Positions 10,958-21,627 of a stretch of 64,000 nt of DNA are shown piece by piece. The stretch is taken from the NCBI RefSeq assembly GCF_003576645.1, contig NC_044925.1, positions 7,721,482-7,785,481 of the forward strand, written 5' to 3'. The notes under the pieces were generated by a model, which made no database searches, had not been told where the DNA came from, and was given only the letters and a program-made list of their open reading frames with translations. Each line of letters opens with the position of its first letter. Within the stretch, counting starts at the first letter, position 1. Origin of the DNA: Ipomoea triloba (Eukaryota > Streptophyta > Magnoliopsida > Solanales > Convolvulaceae). The translations under genes and the position numbers were made by a program.

Positions 10958-12699
10958 TCTCGGTACTTCAGAAGGATTTTTATAAGTGAGACTAGTTATT
11001 AATAAGCTGCGATCTACGTACCGGTCACGAACCGTAAAATTTTTAAGGACGTATATACAGTTCGTGAATGGATTATTAAGCATGATACGATTAAGCGTGA
11101 ACTTCCTACTCAGTTCAGTGAAGATTAGACGAACTGTAAGAGTGAAATTTGTTACGGACCCTCGTACCTGTATTTCGCGGAATACCGAAAATTCCCAATT
11201 TTAGCAGTTATTGACAGGATTATTTTTAGGATAATTTTGGTATTGAAATTTTCCCGAATTAAGTTATATTCCTCCGAACTTTTATCTGATTTAATCCCTA
11301 ACTGGCAAAGGAGTCTTATTCTACAAGGCACACCATAGGATTGTGACAAGTGGCATCCCCATTGACCACATGGTAATAAATAATTAATTAATGGGAAGAG
11401 TGTGGGATAAGTTAAGCTATGTTTACACTCCAAGTCTTCCCCATCTCTCCCACACTCATTTTCGAAATTGGAGAAGGAAAAAGAGAAGGAAAAATATCAT
11501 TTTCCATCTTTGGGATCCAAGAACTCCATAGCCATGTTCTTCAACACAAGTGCTTCCATAATAGGTAAGACTTCGGTTTTATTCGGTTAATATGGCTAGA
11601 ATCCTTCCTAGAACTTAAATTTAAGCTAAGGATTCATGAAAATGTGGTTATTATGGTGATTTTGTTTAGGATCTTCGGTGAAAAGTTTGAAGGAGAAGAT
11701 CACCATCTTTCTACGGTTTAAAAATCTTCTTAGGAGGTAAGGAATCCCTTAAGTTGGCTTAGTCACTTGAAGGTGATCAAATGCTAGTAAATTATGTGAC
11801 TAGGAATTTTATGTGAAAATTATGTGTTAAGTTTATGGATCTACAAGTTGGCTCAAAGACTACACTTTGATTTTTGGTAAATTTTAATATGCATGTTCAT
11901 AGTTACTTTATGCATGTATATGTTGTGTTAGGTCCATATATGCTTATACTTGTGAAAATGGTGGAAGATCGGGTCGTTACAACCCCGTTCTTGCGGCCCA
12001 AAGTGGGCAGAATCGGATGGACGCGACAGTGGACGCGCGTCCACCGCGCGCCCATCGCGGGAGACTCTTTGGCGTCACGGCCGAAAGGCCGGACGCAACC
12101 ACGGACGCGCGTCTGCTGCGCGTCCGTGGCGTCCAGACTTCGGCGAGAAATGCCGAAGCAGCGGACGCGGCTCGGACGCACGCGTCCGCTGTGTGTCCGC
12201 AGCTGCTGCCAACTGCGAGTCCGCGCGACGCGGACTCGTTTTTGACTCGTTTTCGACCGAATTTTTCCCCGATGTTTTTAATCCCGAGTGTTATGATGTT
12301 TGGAAGGCCTACGGACAACCGAGTAAATTTTTGAAAGCTCGAATATTATTTTGTGAATTATATTCATTAACTTGGAGGAAAATTGTGTTTTAAGAAACAA
12401 ATGTGACTCTTGTCACTTGGAAATTTTATAACGAAAAGTCATTGACAAATATGGGTATTTTGGAAACATATTTGGATAAGAATGATTGTTTTGAGTCATC
12501 ATGTGAATGTACTAATTAAACTCAAGGAAAATAAAGAATCATGTTTTCAACCCTTAGTCCTGGAATAAGGTGGGGACTTACGGGAAGGCTTAAATGCCAC
12601 AGCCCGGGGTTGGAATAAGGGTGGACCTACGGGAGGGCTGGAGTGCCATGGCCCGAGGTTGGGATAAGGAGACCTACGGGAAGGCTGGAAATGCCACGT
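10958..12699. mobile_element. Ty3/gypsy LTR-like segment between the duplicate blocks
   Basis: The sequence has plant gypsy LTR/UTR character: attttggtattgaaattttcc, a GATCGGGTCGTTACAA stretch near 11968, and a splice-donor-like ataggtaag near 11562. It includes a strongly GC- and CpG-rich block at 11990-12240, where overlapping open frames on both strands are composition artefacts. Near the right end, 12559-12697 holds about 2.8 copies of a 49-50 bp repeat (ggaataagg...cctacggga...ctggaatgcca). No protein domain is present and no LTR pair or target duplication was found. Confidence 0.55.
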
Positions 12700-12952
12700 A
12701 AAACACTCATATTTGCTTGTTTGATTAATCAAACAACTAAAATTGGTCAAGCAAGCTAGACTTTGACTATAAATTAGGGATAACATGGTGTTTGGTTGGA
12801 ATGAAGGTAATTAGAGGGAAAATGAAATGTAATTCGGTGAAAAAAGAATAAGGTTGGAATAAAGTAAGAATTCAAATTACATTGTTTGGTAGGGAAAAAG
12901 AATTATTGGAAATGAAAAAGAAAGAATGGTATAAAGACTAAAATGTCCTTGT

Positions 12953-13002
<50 letters not shown>

Positions 13003-14237
13003 TAAGGACATATTGTCATTTCATCGCTTTATTCATTTCTATGAAGCACCGAATTGCAATTCATGTGTTATACCCATGAATTGCAATTCAGCCAACGAAA
13101 GGAATTGTAATTCAGTTGTATTGCAATTCCCTCCAACCAAACAACGTAATTGAAGGAGAAAATAATTACAATTCAATTACAACAAATGGCTTGTAAAGGC
13201 TTTCACAAATAATTTAGTTTTGTACGCATTATTAAATTTTTTGTTAGATCATGAATTGTCTTGAGTAAGTCCTAACTATATGAGGGACATTTAAGTACAT
13301 ACCACACTTAGACGTTATCAATTAAGCATTATACTCTGTAATATAAATAGAATTACAATTCATTATGGATGCATCCATTAGGTGGCCATATAACAAAAAT
13401 TGTTAGTGTGTCAAAGAGGAACCGAGAGGTTGGGAAAAAAATGAAGGTAAATGCATTCTCAATGTATGCTTATATATTAATGATGATATTTTATCCCACC
13501 ACTATTTGCTTTCATCTCTAAAAGAAATAATGAAAGGTCGCAATAAGAAATCTCACACCAAGTACGGTAAATCTTTTATGATGATTTAAAAAAGAAAAAA
13601 CAATTTTCTTGTAGTACCTACATTTGACACCTGATCGGCATGTGGAGTGTCACATATTTCACTCGATCTATTCAACTTTGAGACTCGGACAATCTTTTAT
13701 CTTCAAAGACTCCAGCCTACTTAATAGGTGATGTGGCACTGTCTTAAGTTTCCTGCAATCATCTAGTTCCAACTCCTTGATGCATGGCATTATTATTGTT
13801 GTTGCTTCTTCTTTCAAGTCTTCCCACTCCTCCCACTCTCGACAGTCGTAGAACTCCAATTCCTTCAGCTTTGGAAAAGCAACACCACCTACTTCTGTTA
13901 CTCCCAAAAACTCTCTCCCTACATATCTTAGCTCTCTCATGCTCCATATGGAAAGAGTCTCCAGAGATGGCAGTTTGCCTAATGGAGGCAATGATGAACA
14001 ATTTCTGCACATCCGGATTTTAAGAATCCTTAGATTATGAAGGGACAGTGTAATCCAGGAAGGGAAGTGGGTTCCTCCGTACCCATTAAATTCCAAGGTT
14101 TGCAGTTCCAGAGGTGGTTTCAGAGCATCTATTCCCACACTGACTCCCGGACAGTCATTGATCTTCAAAGACTCCAGCCTACTTAAGAGGTGATGTGGCA
14201 CTGTCTTAAGTTTCCTGCAATAACTTAGTTCCAACTC
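12700..14237. repeat. Exact 1538-bp duplicate, copy B (in the intact gene)
   Basis: Identical to 9420-10957. This copy is continuous with the intact NBS-LRR gene and includes its 3' flank with the (AAT)n tract at 12955-13001, so it is the parental location. Confidence 0.95.
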
Positions 14238-17159
14238 CCTGATGCATGGCATTATTATTATTGTTGCTTCTTCTTTGAAATCTTCCCACTCCTCCAACTC
14301 CTCACACCATGTGAACTCCAATTCCTTCAGCTTTGGAAAAGCAACACCACCTACTTCTGCTACTCCCAAAAACTCACTCCCTACATATCTTAGCTTTTTC
14401 ATGTAGAATATGATAAGAGTCTCCAGGGAAGGCAGTTTGCCTAATGGAGGCAAAGATGGACAATTTTCGCACCCCCAGATTTTAAGAATCTGTAGATTAT
14501 GAAGGGACAGTGTAATCCAGGAAGGGAAGTGGATTCCTCCGTACCCATTAAGTTCCAAATTTTGCAGTTCCGGAGGTGGTTTCAGAGCTTCTATCACATC
14601 TATTCCCACATCGACTCCAGGACTGAAATGCAAATGCAATTCTTTAATGTGCTTCTTCTTTCTCAATTCTGCTTTCTTTGCTTCCTCCACATCTGCTGGG
14701 CTATTCAGATCGCACAAAAAAAATATGGATAGCTCCCCTTTGAGTTGGTTCAGCTTCTCCATGTATCCCAACTTACTTGACTCTTTCCCCACCTTAAACT
14801 CACTTAAACTACAAAGCTGAGTTAGCTTTGCCATACCTTGGGGCATCATCTCTAGCCTCTTGGTGCCTCTGATGTCAAGGTGTCTCAAGTTTATCAAATT
14901 GCCAATCCCTTTGGGTAACTCTTCCACATTTTCACAATCATTTAAATTAATGTACCTTAACTCAACCAAATTTCCAATCCCTTCAGGTAGTCTAGAAAGA
15001 CGCTCACATTTTTTGAGAACTAAAGTTCGCAAATTCTCCAAAGAACAAATTGTATCGGGTAACTTCTCTACTTTGCTCTCACTTAAATTAATGTATCTTA
15101 GCTGACTCAAATCTCCAATCTTATCAGGCAGTCTAGAAAATTGCTCACATCCTTCAAGATCTAAAGTTTGCAAACTAAATAAAGAGTGAATTGTATCAGG
15201 TAACTCCTCTACTTTGCTCAGACTTAAATCAATGTACCTTAGCTGACGCAAATTTCCAATCCTTTTCGGCAGCCTAGAAAAACTCATACATCTTCTAAGA
15301 TCTAAAGTTTGCAAGTTATATAATGAACAAACTGCATCAGGTAACTCCTCTACCTTGCTCCAACTTAAATCAATGTACCTTAGATGAAGCAGATTTCCTA
15401 TCTCCTTTGGGAGTTCTTGCAACTTCCAGCCATGCAATCCTAATACTCTCACAGATTTCAGACCATTGAACAAATTAGGAGTAAGTTGTACGGGAGAAAA
15501 GCCTACAACAAAAAAGCTGCGAAGTTTTTCAATATCACAAATGGAAGGGAAATTCATATTCATAGTAGTGTTCAGCCATGACAGATGACGTAGATTTGTA
15601 AATCCGACCTTATCCTCCTGTTGGTCAATACTATAGCATTCATTTTTTGTAAGAAACTGGGCAAAATCATGCACTATGTCATGCATTTTGCAAGATATGA
15701 TAATGTTGGAATCCATGTCATCTTTCTCCAAATCTTGGAAGAAAGAACGCATTGCTAAAACCCCAAATAACTCCCTGCCTTCTGATTCCATGGTCACATA
15801 ACCTTGTGCCATCCAAATTCTGATGAGCATATCTACCTTTATTTCATAATCTTTGGAAAAGACAGCACAGTATGAGAAACATTGCTTCATCTTTGGGTTC
15901 AAATCATTGTAGCCTAGATACAAATGAGGGAAGAGTTCTGTTACCACTTCCTCCAACTCCCAAATTTTATTGTTTAAAACATTTTGCCAACCATCTCTTG
16001 TGTCTTTGAAAAATAGCAGGCTTCCCATGACCCTAGCAGCAAGGGGCAGTCCTTTGCACCTTTGAGCAATTTTTTGACCAATATCTTTCAGTTCCTCACA
16101 ATCCTCTTTCCTTCTCCCGGAAAATGCTATCCTGCTAAGCAACAACCAAGCTTCCGAGTCAGATATTAGATGCAACGGATGCACATGCACACTTCCCATC
16201 ATTCTAGCAACCCTCTCATTCCTAGAGGTCACCAAGATTCTACTCCCGGGGAGTCCACCCTTGAGAGAGTTCTTCAATGGCTCCCACTTTGCATACTGCT
16301 CTGTCCACACATCATCCATCACAAGTAGGAACCTTTTCCCACACAAAGTGCTTTTGATCTTTTCCAGTAACAGTTGGAGTTGGGACAGATCCGTGGAGCT
16401 TTTAGTGATTGACTCAACAATGGCTTTTGCAATCTTGATCTGGTCAAAAGGGTCGGAAACACAAATCCACACCCTTTCATCCCCAAAATGAGTCTTGATC
16501 TGTTCATCCTCAAAGACTAGTAGAGCAAGGGTAGTTTTCCCTATCCCTCCCGCCCCCACTATGGAAATCACAGGGGGACCATTTCTTGCTTCTTCTTCTC
16601 CAGAATTCTCCACTAACTTGCTTATTAAAGCACTGGCATCGGATTTCCTACCTTGAATCTCTGACACATCCACATCAAACGTAGTGGTGACTCGTTTCGA
16701 TTCTTGATCAGAGTGTGATGCAGCACAAGTGTTGAATTTGAACTGATCTTTCTCTTTCGTAATCCGATCAAGTGTTGAATCAAGCTCCTTTATTTTCTTG
16801 GCGATGTCTCGATGCATATCAAACCTTTTGAATTGGATACACGAAGGCAGGAAAGAGCTGCAGCTGCTTTCTGGAGCTGAACTCTCAATCTGTTGTCTCA
16901 GACTTCTGGTTCTCCACTCGTCAAGAACATCGTCCACTTCGTAGGAGAAGTTTTTGATATCTTCGATCCAGAGCTTGATGCCCTCTTCCGTAAAGCTTTT
17001 CTTTTCTGCATCATCCAATACCTCCCTGATTTTCTCGAGCTTTGATGATAGGTTTTTGATCTCCTTCTCCACACCCAAAGTTCTTTTTAGCTCCTGGGCT
17101 TGGTGCGTCAGGATGTTGATCAGCTGTTCCACAACAATGGAGATGAGAGCGTCGGCCAT
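13668..17159 (-). CDS. CC-NBS-LRR disease resistance protein (RGA type)
   Basis: Intracellular immune receptor that senses pathogen effectors and triggers hypersensitive defence. It is a single 1163-codon exon, a usual length for the class. The coiled coil spans about 1-140 with an EVDDVLDEW (EDVID-like) motif at 74-82. NB-ARC follows: P-loop GAGGIGKTT (202-210), RNBS-A FGDERVWICVSDPF, kinase-2 LLVMDDVW (278-285), RNBS-B GSRILVTSR (305-313), GLPL (370-373), RNBS-D CFSYCAVF, MHD (492-494). About 25 LRRs run from 525 to the end. The C-terminal LRR module (GYGG.HFPSWITLSLHNL...LESLKI) is present twice in tandem, about 150 residues each. The MADALIS start is typical of the family. All ATP-binding motifs are intact, so it is probably functional. 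Its paralogue is at 59754-63107. Confidence 0.96.
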   Translation of the reverse strand: MADALISIVVEQLINILTHQAQELKRTLGVEKEIKNLSSKLEKIREVLDDAEKKSFTEEGIKLWIEDIKNFSYEVDDVLDEWRTRSLRQQIESSAPESSCSSFLPSCIQFKRFDMHRDIAKKIKELDSTLDRITKEKDQFKFNTCAASHSDQESKRVTTTFDVDVSEIQGRKSDASALISKLVENSGEEEARNGPPVISIVGAGGIGKTTLALLVFEDEQIKTHFGDERVWICVSDPFDQIKIAKAIVESITKSSTDLSQLQLLLEKIKSTLCGKRFLLVMDDVWTEQYAKWEPLKNSLKGGLPGSRILVTSRNERVARMMGSVHVHPLHLISDSEAWLLLSRIAFSGRRKEDCEELKDIGQKIAQRCKGLPLAARVMGSLLFFKDTRDGWQNVLNNKIWELEEVVTELFPHLYLGYNDLNPKMKQCFSYCAVFSKDYEIKVDMLIRIWMAQGYVTMESEGRELFGVLAMRSFFQDLEKDDMDSNIIISCKMHDIVHDFAQFLTKNECYSIDQQEDKVGFTNLRHLSWLNTTMNMNFPSICDIEKLRSFFVVGFSPVQLTPNLFNGLKSVRVLGLHGWKLQELPKEIGNLLHLRYIDLSWSKVEELPDAVCSLYNLQTLDLRRCMSFSRLPKRIGNLRQLRYIDLSLSKVEELPDTIHSLFSLQTLDLEGCEQFSRLPDKIGDLSQLRYINLSESKVEKLPDTICSLENLRTLVLKKCERLSRLPEGIGNLVELRYINLNDCENVEELPKGIGNLINLRHLDIRGTKRLEMMPQGMAKLTQLCSLSEFKVGKESSKLGYMEKLNQLKGELSIFFLCDLNSPADVEEAKKAELRKKKHIKELHLHFSPGVDVGIDVIEALKPPPELQNLELNGYGGIHFPSWITLSLHNLQILKIWGCENCPSLPPLGKLPSLETLIIFYMKKLRYVGSEFLGVAEVGGVAFPKLKELEFTWCEELEEWEDFKEEATIIIMPCIRELELSYCRKLKTVPHHLLSRLESLKINDCPGVSVGIDALKPPLELQTLEFNGYGGTHFPSWITLSLHNLRILKIRMCRNCSSLPPLGKLPSLETLSIWSMRELRYVGREFLGVTEVGGVAFPKLKELEFYDCREWEEWEDLKEEATTIIMPCIKELELDDCRKLKTVPHHLLSRLESLKIKDCPSLKVE

Positions 17160-18336
17160 GGTTGTTGACTCTGTAGTTGAAAGTTGAAACGTACTTTGAG
17201 AGATGATAAGGTTTGCTAATGCATGGTTGTGAAAATTTTGGTAAATGAAAAATTGGTAAATATACAGACCAACAAAATTGGTTAATTAATTTTTTAATTA
17301 AAATATTTTAGTTGGACTAGTGTTTAAGAATTTAAATTATTGATTAATTCTGTTTGAAATTTTGATTAACAGATATATATATAGTCCGTGTATATAGCTC
17401 TGTGAGTACGGGAACTAAGAGCATATTCATCAATGGGGTTATTTCACGGTATAAGAGGAGTTCTTGTAGGTGTGATTAGAAAAGAGAAAATGGGAGGAAA
17501 AAAATAATAAACAAATCTAATTTAAAAATTTAAAAAAAAAAAAAGAAAAAAAGAATGTCGTGCGCACAACACGCACAGCAGGTGAAGGCTGGATGATTGC
17601 TGATCAATGGGTTACTGTTCCATGCACCTCTCATTTGCAGATGATCCATTCCCTTTCTCTCTCTCTCCCCTTCTCTCATGCCATGGTGGAAGATCCCTGA
17701 CATTATCCCCAACATAAACCATTGATGGCCATGCTCTAAGAGAAGGAAAGATTTGAATGCTTGATGGGACTACTATGTGAGTATGGGACACAACTACACA
17801 AGAGAAGGAAAGATTTGAATGCTTGATGGGGCTACTCTGTGAGTATTGGACCCAATAAGAGAAGGAAATAAGAAATTAAACGTGTCAACATTAAAATAAA
17901 TTTGTAATTTCATATTTTAATTCTAATAATATGATATCAAAATTAAATACTACATTTATATTGTATAAATATTTGTCCAAATTTTGTGAATTTTACAACA
18001 ACATTAGATAGTGTTTAAAAAAAAAACAACAACAACATTAAAGGAGAAAAACTTAAAATGGTTAGTTTAAAAAAACAAGACTGATTTCAGAATGGTCGTC
18101 CGCTGGGGTGACCGTGAGCTCAAGCACACGGTGTTTTTTTTTTTTGTCTGACAAAAACTTTCACTTGCAGGAATAAAAATTCCTCAGAATCTTCCTCTCC
18201 CATTAACTAAAAACCCATGTTTAGTTTTTCCCCTCTACAAAAATCCATAAAAGTGCACTGACGAGGAAGTTCTAAATTGTTTATTACTCCGTATTACTTA
18301 AGTAATCATAAATTATTTTATGTTATTAAATTACAA
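17160..18336. other. 5' flank of the NBS-LRR gene and intergenic DNA
   Basis: The first 60 bp (gttgactctgtagttgaaa...agatgataag) match the 5' flank of the paralogue at 63108-63160, so this is the shared 5' leader/promoter edge. Further out, 17739-17790 and 17801-17850 form a direct repeat (gaaggaaagatttgaatgct...). A minus-strand open frame at 17530-17715 has no domain. No other gene is seen. Confidence 0.55.
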
Positions 18337-18770
18337 CTAGTATTTTCACCATTGTGTTGCACAGAATGACTTTTGATATAATATTTTAAGAATATTTGGA
18401 TCGATATATAATTATATAAATTATAACATCAATATTATATAATGTAAATAATGAAATTGGTTGGATCGATTATGTTATCTAATTTTATTCTTGCTTGAAT
18501 TCGAGCAAATAATTTCCCAATAATACGTGCTCACAGATAAATTTTTTTAATTATATATTTAGATAATAAAATTAAAGAAAATTATAAAAAAAATTCTAAT
18601 ATTGAACGTGTACAATTATTTAATTATAAGATTAGTGCAAAAATATCACTCAATTAATTAAAGTGTTTGCAATTATTATCGATATGTAATATGATTTATG
18701 TAATTATATTATTACTAAAATAAATATGGGAAAAATGTGAAATAATTTAATTGTAATCTATATCTATCTA
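18337..18770 (-). mobile_element. Helitron-like 3' terminus, inverted
   Basis: Read on the minus strand, the end gtgaaaatactagt matches the terminus at 349-362, and the following 150 bp (cgatccaaatattc..., ttataatttatataat) matches the same family. The terminal hairpin is less perfect here (ctgtgcaacacaatgg). CTAG is at 18337-18340. No coding sequence. Confidence 0.5.
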
Positions 18771-19330
18771 TCTATTATCTACTATACTAATGAAAGCCAA
18801 AGAAAGTTAAGCCTATAATAGGTAGAAATAATGACGGGTCAAATTATTAAATCAAGAGAAATAAACTTATAATATCGTAGTTGCTCATAATTATTTTGGC
18901 CAATGGATGGTTCAGATTGTTTAGATTTATATTTTTCCTTAAGATTTCCTAATTTGTCATTAATTATATGATTTTCCGTTAAATTTTCTGTTAAATAATC
19001 TCTTTTACGTTAATATTCCGTTAACATTAACTTACCCATTAATTTCTATAAGTAAAGTCTTAGGTTCGAATATCATCCCAATCAGAGTTGGCATAAATAT
19101 GATTACCCGTTAAATGTTCCGTTAAATATTCTCTTTTCCGTTAACTTTTAACTTACCCATTAATTTCTATAAGTAATTAAGGTCTTAGGTTTGAATCTCA
19201 TACAATCAAAGTTGGCATAATTGTTGAACATATACTACAAATATGTTAGAGTATATTATTCAAAAGTAAGTACCTCACTTTATTACTCTTATTAAATTAA
19301 AAAATTAGTAATTACAACAAAAAAAAAATA

Positions 19331-19432
19331 CATATACTTCATTGATTCGGGGTTGATGTGACCCACCAGCGTTGGATCAATGATCTTGTCCAGTAATACC
19401 TTCTGCTTCAATTGCAATGCCCAGTGAAAATT
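19331..19432 (-). pseudogene. CrRLK1L-type receptor kinase fragment
   Basis: Minus-strand reading gives NFHWALQLKQKVLLDKIIDP followed by TLVGHINPESMK. This matches the C-lobe segment of FERONIA/THESEUS-family kinases (LAEWA...GLLEQIIDP.LVG.INPESL). Only about 34 residues remain. No catalytic loop, ATP site or malectin domain is present and no open frame extends it. A copy at 21747-21848 belongs to the duplicated assembly block. Best explained as an exon piece captured by the surrounding element. Confidence 0.6.
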
Positions 19433-20548
19433 CGGCGCCCCCCGTGATCGCTGATACTTTCTTCGTCTTCCCCTTGAAAATCGACACGGCTCTATAACAA
19501 AATACGTTGCTTTTCATTGTGAGCCCCATCTTCCCGCCGGTGTTTGCCTAGTGGTGGCAACGAGCCTTTGGTCGGAGTCCGACTGCACCCACGAGCCTCT
19601 GCTAATCCTGGCCCTCCTGCACATGTAGCAGCAGCTATCGTGGCAGGGCTGGAGAAGGTGTTAGAAGAAAATTTTTTTAAAAAAAAGTCTATGTCAACAT
19701 AGATTACCTGTAACCTGTAGGTTACCTTGTAAAAATTGCTAGATTAAAAAAAATTAATAGTTTATGTATTGAAATAGACCTTATGAAAGATCATGGTGCG
19801 GTATGAATAATTCAATATAGTTCATGGTGCACAATGGCACTTTAGCCTTTATAATTCGACGTCTATAATGCCTTTATTTAAAAAAAATCATTATCAAAAA
19901 ATTTAATTAATGCAAAGATTATATTCACTACATTGTTAATTCACTTTATAATTAATGCAAAAATCATTATAATTCACTTTAGTTATATTGTCAATATTTT
20001 CTCTAATGCAAAAATTCCTTACCTTCAAATTTATTAATTAATTATATTCACTACATTGTTCATTGTTTTTTTTTACACTATCTTGTAATTAAATATCAAA
20101 GTTATACTAAAAAATAATGTTATATATTTATTTACCAAGTATTATGCTAAAAACATGAAAGAAATTAAAAAAAAAAGTTCGAAACTAATCATATTAACTA
20201 CTTAGGGATGATTTTTTGAGAAATAAGACATTAAAAATAATAACACAATAAATTAATTTAAAACTTATTCTTAAAAATGTGAATGCAGGGCAATAAAACA
20301 CTGTGACACACTTGTTACATTGAAAAGATGTTGAAACTAAAACATTGCTGGAATCAATCTTTTAAATTCAGAAAATGAAGAAATTTAAAAAATAGCCACC
20401 GTTGAAGCATTCATTAATCTTGTATGTAAAATACTTATTGTGCATTCTTTAAATATATTAGAACTAATATAAATTTACAATTCATTTCATTTTCTACAAT
20501 CAACCTGCTTGGATTAAAGACAATCAGCATCAATCTTGACAACATAAA

Positions 20549-20886
20549 TAATTGGTATATAGAATGTAGCCATTGTTTAAAAATATTTATGCACAAAGCG
20601 GCAAACTATTTAACTGCATGCATTGTGATGAAATGCAGCAGTGGGTACTCCAAGAGTAATATCAAATCAACAAAAAAAATTTACCAAAAAAAAAGAAAAT
20701 ACATACACACACACAAAATCAAGTACTACACTAATTCATACTAATTTCAAAATTATAAACTTCAAAATAAACAAGTGCAAAATGGATGTAAAAATTGTTG
20801 ATGAAACTGGACATATTGCAACATCAGTATTCGGACTACTTGCAAAGTTATTGTTGTTATTATCAAGTAAACAAGTTATGAAACTA
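20549..20886 (+). pseudogene. RPA-like (replication factor A C-terminal) fragment
   Basis: Three pieces in three frames follow the order of the single-stranded-DNA-binding C-terminal OB fold of RPA70: WYIECSHCLK (first C-x2-C of a zinc ribbon, frame from 20553), NCMHCDEM (second C-x2-C, near 20612) and CKMDVKIVDETGHIATSVFG then LLAKLLLLLSSKQVMK (OB strands, DETG). Plant Helitrons often carry RPA-like genes, which fits the context. The frames are broken and no upstream DNA-binding domains are seen, so it is a remnant. The 114-codon frame from 20641 starts at GTG and mixes this with noncoding sequence. Identical copies at 22965-23302 and 25350-25687 are in the assembly duplicates. Confidence 0.5.
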
Positions 20887-21627
20887 GAACAAAATGTATT
20901 ACTTATTTTTTTTTTTTTGAAAAGAAATGTATTACTACCTCCGTCCCAAAATGGTTGTCTGGTTCGTTTAACGAGGCTTGACTGAAATAATTTTTAATCC
21001 AATTTTTCATATTATTAAGTTTAGCATTAATATATAAAATTTATATATTTAGAAACTACATTAAAATTACTATTAAACACAACAAATTAAATTTAAAAAT
21101 AATAAAAAATTACTAAAGAAAATAAGCAAAGAAGGAAGAGTTGGTTTGACCAATGAATAGTAAATAGGACAGGTAAAATGGGACATGGGGAGTACTTATT
21201 AATCTTCTACAAATATAATAAATATTAATATTTTTTTCAATACTTTCACATGAGAATGTATGACACATCTCACATCACATGAAACATATAGGGGGAAAAA
21301 CTATCACTGTCAAATATCAATAGGCACTTGCAAGATCAAGACTTCATAGGATAACTAAGATCTCAGTCATATATACAAACACAACGCGACAAATCCACAA
21401 CTACATCATAATCTCATTGCATGACGCTGCCCTCTATATACTACTACAATAACTCAATTGCACATGACACATTACCAAATACCAATAAATAAATTTAAAA
21501 AAAAAAGTAGTGAAGATAAAGACACTGACAATGCTACCCGAAAGAGAATTAAAAAGATTTAGAGAAATTCAAACAAAAAAGTAGTACTCTGTATTTATTT
21601 ATACTATTTTAGACTAAGTATTTATAT

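Noticed and set aside
11874..12393. Five overlapping open frames on both strands
   Set aside because: Stops are rare because this block is GC- and CpG-rich. No frame has a domain and all overlap each other.
20641..20985. 114-codon open frame present three times
   Set aside because: It starts at GTG, has Lys/Thr/Asn and poly-Phe low complexity, and only its middle resembles a protein (RPA-like). Two of the three copies are assembly duplicates.
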